Positions 62,611-64,000 of a stretch of 64,000 nucleotides of DNA are shown here, one piece after another. Every line of letters starts with the position of its first letter. The first letter of the stretch is position 1. The notes beneath the pieces are model-generated. The model was not told where the DNA came from, searched no databases, and worked only from the letters and a program-made list of their open reading frames with translations. A program made the translations under genes and the position numbers. Source of the stretch: Fuerstiella sp. (GTDB lineage: Bacteria; Planctomycetota; Planctomycetia; Planctomycetales; Planctomycetaceae); NCBI GenBank assembly GCA_022843805.1, contig JALHMY010000034.1, forward strand, positions 1 to 64,000, given 5' to 3'.

Positions 62611-62766
62611 ATGTTAGTAGACATTATGTCGTCCGTTACGATGTGGTTTTCCCAGGTTGGGAATATTATTGGTCGGGAGCTCTCTCATATGAGTCCCCGT
62701 GAGTACTCCATCGGACTGGTGCTTTGCATTTGCGTCGGATTCGTTCTGCTTCGTGGTCGAAACTGA
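62611..62766 (+). CDS. 51-residue single-pass membrane peptide
   Basis: A short open frame with a well placed ribosome-binding site (AGGTGA about eight bases before ATG). It encodes 51 residues with a polar N-terminal half (FSQVGNIIGRELSHMSPREY) and one membrane helix, SIGLVLCICVGFVLLRG, ending in RGRN. Length and character fit a small membrane peptide; function unknown. Its existence rests on start signals and hydrophobicity, not on similarity. The following 62767-62881 is non-coding. Confidence 0.55.
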   Translation: MLVDIMSSVTMWFSQVGNIIGRELSHMSPREYSIGLVLCICVGFVLLRGRN

Positions 62767-62881
62767 TTCGACCACGGGGAATATCCCTGTTGACGCTGCG
62801 ATTCTGCCTCGCTCAGTGACGGTTCCGGAACTGAGGAACAAAACAACGACCGTGTCCCGGCATCCTGCCGAGCATCCGCAG

Positions 62882-64000
62882 TCACTCCTGTTGCGATGCC
62901 AGTTTCGTCATTGCGGTACGCTCTGCTTCTGTCAAAACTGGCTGACCCACGTTAATGAATCGCATCGAATCCATTAGCGTGATCGGCCCCACGGGCTCCT
63001 CAAGAAACCAGATTCCTTCATGACGCAGAGCGAGGCTGATTGCAGCCTGTTTGTCGTGTGCAGGACCGTAGATGACGATGGGTGTTCTGCGTGTTCGTGC
63101 GTCTGCTCTCAGATTGGCGACAGTGACTGACAAATCCCAGTAAATGCAGTTGCTTTCCACAAGAATCAGTTCGCAGTTCAGCTGGGAAGCCGCAACGGTG
63201 AATCCCTGTGCGCCTGTTCGCACTGCCTTTGCTGCGTAACCGGCATCCTGCAGAGTCACTGCAAGTTCCGTTGCGAGATGCTCCTCAGCGTGAATTACGA
63301 CCGCTTCCGGTTTGGTACTGCCTGCCCTGACAGACGCCAGAATGCGAGCGACAGCGGGAGCATCAGTGGTTGCTTCGGAAGAGCGAGCGAGGCTGGCGGC
63401 TGCGAGCCTGACCCGGGCATCCGGGAACGCCAGAGCAGCCCGCATCAGAGTATCCGGAATGACCAGCCGGTCGTCGGCGGGACCTGATGCACTCTCAGAA
63501 TTTACCTGCTGTCGAAGCCTGAGCAGCAATGCGGTTGCGGACGCAGGATTCTCGACTTCAATCGCCTGTTTCAGGGCTGATACCATGATTTCATGAGGTA
63601 TCTCAGAACCTGAATCGTTCGCTTCCGCCAGAAGCTCAGGCTGAGACTCCGATAGCTGACAGACAACCAGAAGAGCCTGCATTGTTGGGTCGTCCGGAGC
63701 GATTGATGTAGCATCCTTCGCCAGTGTCAGGGCTCGAGCACTGGCCGCTGATCGTTCGAGGTCTGTCACCGGGATGGTGACGGTTCCAGGAATGATTTGC
63801 TGAGTAAACCGTTTTCCGGAAAACCGAAGTTCGTGATGTGCCTCAGTGAACAGGTAGCTGGCCGCCTCTTCAGCAGATTGCGGAACGCTGTCGTCTCCGG
63901 TCAGTTTTCGAATTGCCTTTTCAGCGGCCTGTCGAGTGGCAGGTTCAGCGTCCGGTGCAAACAGCCAGCGATACAGCTCGGGTGCCAGTTTGGGATCTGC
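62882..64000 (-). CDS. HEAT-like repeat protein with C-terminal receiver-like domain, partial
   Basis: The gene enters from beyond the right edge; 372 codons are in the window and the frame stays open to 64000, so the true start is outside (the GTG at 63769 is not needed). The N-terminal part visible has helical repeat character (ELYRWLFAPDAEPATRQAAE; ALAFPDARVRLAAASLARS). The last 115 or so residues look like a response-regulator receiver fold: AVVIHAEEHLATELAVTLQDAGY, CELILVESNC, TRRTPIVIYGPAHD and GIWFLEEPVG. The phosphoacceptor position, normally Asp in DLxLLDxxM, reads Glu-Ser (LVES), so it is probably a pseudo-receiver. Left end is the natural C-terminus. Confidence 0.6.
   Translation of the reverse strand, partial: ADPKLAPELYRWLFAPDAEPATRQAAEKAIRKLTGDDSVPQSAEEAASYLFTEAHHELRFSGKRFTQQIIPGTVTIPVTDLERSAASARALTLAKDATSIAPDDPTMQALLVVCQLSESQPELLAEANDSGSEIPHEIMVSALKQAIEVENPASATALLLRLRQQVNSESASGPADDRLVIPDTLMRAALAFPDARVRLAAASLARSSEATTDAPAVARILASVRAGSTKPEAVVIHAEEHLATELAVTLQDAGYAAKAVRTGAQGFTVAASQLNCELILVESNCIYWDLSVTVANLRADARTRRTPIVIYGPAHDKQAAISLALRHEGIWFLEEPVGPITLMDSMRFINVGQPVLTEAERTAMTKLASQQE

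Overview
The window looks like chromosomal DNA of a planctomycete. Three genes encode DUF1559 pilin-like proteins with an intact prepilin-type N-terminus, two encode PEP-CTERM anchored secreted proteins, and there are several multi-domain secreted or membrane proteins without names. Long intergenic stretches are filled with palindromic and tandem repeats, and there is a Ser/Thr kinase gene. The genus cannot be fixed from sequence alone. No rRNA, tRNA, CRISPR array, prophage or replication origin was seen.

Layout. 0.2-7.5 kb (minus strand): a compact five-gene envelope operon, made of two secreted or membrane-anchored proteins of unknown function, an NPCBM-domain protein and two HtrA-like proteins; the last one appears catalytically dead. 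7.7-13.5 kb: argC, then a divergent three-gene sugar operon (cupin isomerase-like, TIM-barrel epimerase-like, Gfo/Idh/MocA oxidoreductase) and greA. 13.7-15.5 kb: an MntR-like regulator followed by a TolB-like propeller protein. 15.5-17.7 kb: a gene-free block of hexanucleotide repeats, a duplicated element and a 150-bp tandem array. 17.7-24.2 kb: DUF1559 genes, a sialidase-like protein, a DUF808 membrane protein and relics of DUF1501 and HlyD genes. 24.5-33.7 kb: a large SNF2 ATPase, an FGE-sulfatase-like lipoprotein, a CPBP protease with a PH-like membrane partner, and a PEP-CTERM protein. 34.0-40.3 kb: an operon of a GltD-like flavoprotein, pyruvate:ferredoxin oxidoreductase and a dihydroorotate-dehydrogenase-like protein. 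40.3-42.1 kb: RAYT transposase territory with three pairs of inverted GGGGTCAGGTC repeats. 42.3-47.7 kb: more secreted or membrane proteins, a shortened Lnt-like protein, a second 150-bp-type array and a second PEP-CTERM protein.

The most unusual region is 47.9-60.4 kb: eight genes on one strand. They encode two paralogous single-pass proteins, an ExbB/TolQ-type channel protein, an ExbD protein, a Ser/Thr kinase fused to a second ExbD domain, a membrane-anchored propeller protein, a TPR plus family-5 solute-binding protein, and a secreted protein of unknown function. I read it as a proton-motive-force-driven envelope motor with a kinase built into one ExbD subunit. This is an inference from domains and gene order. 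The window ends with a tandem-duplicated gene 3' end, proB, a 51-residue membrane peptide gene and a partial HEAT-like/pseudo-receiver protein.
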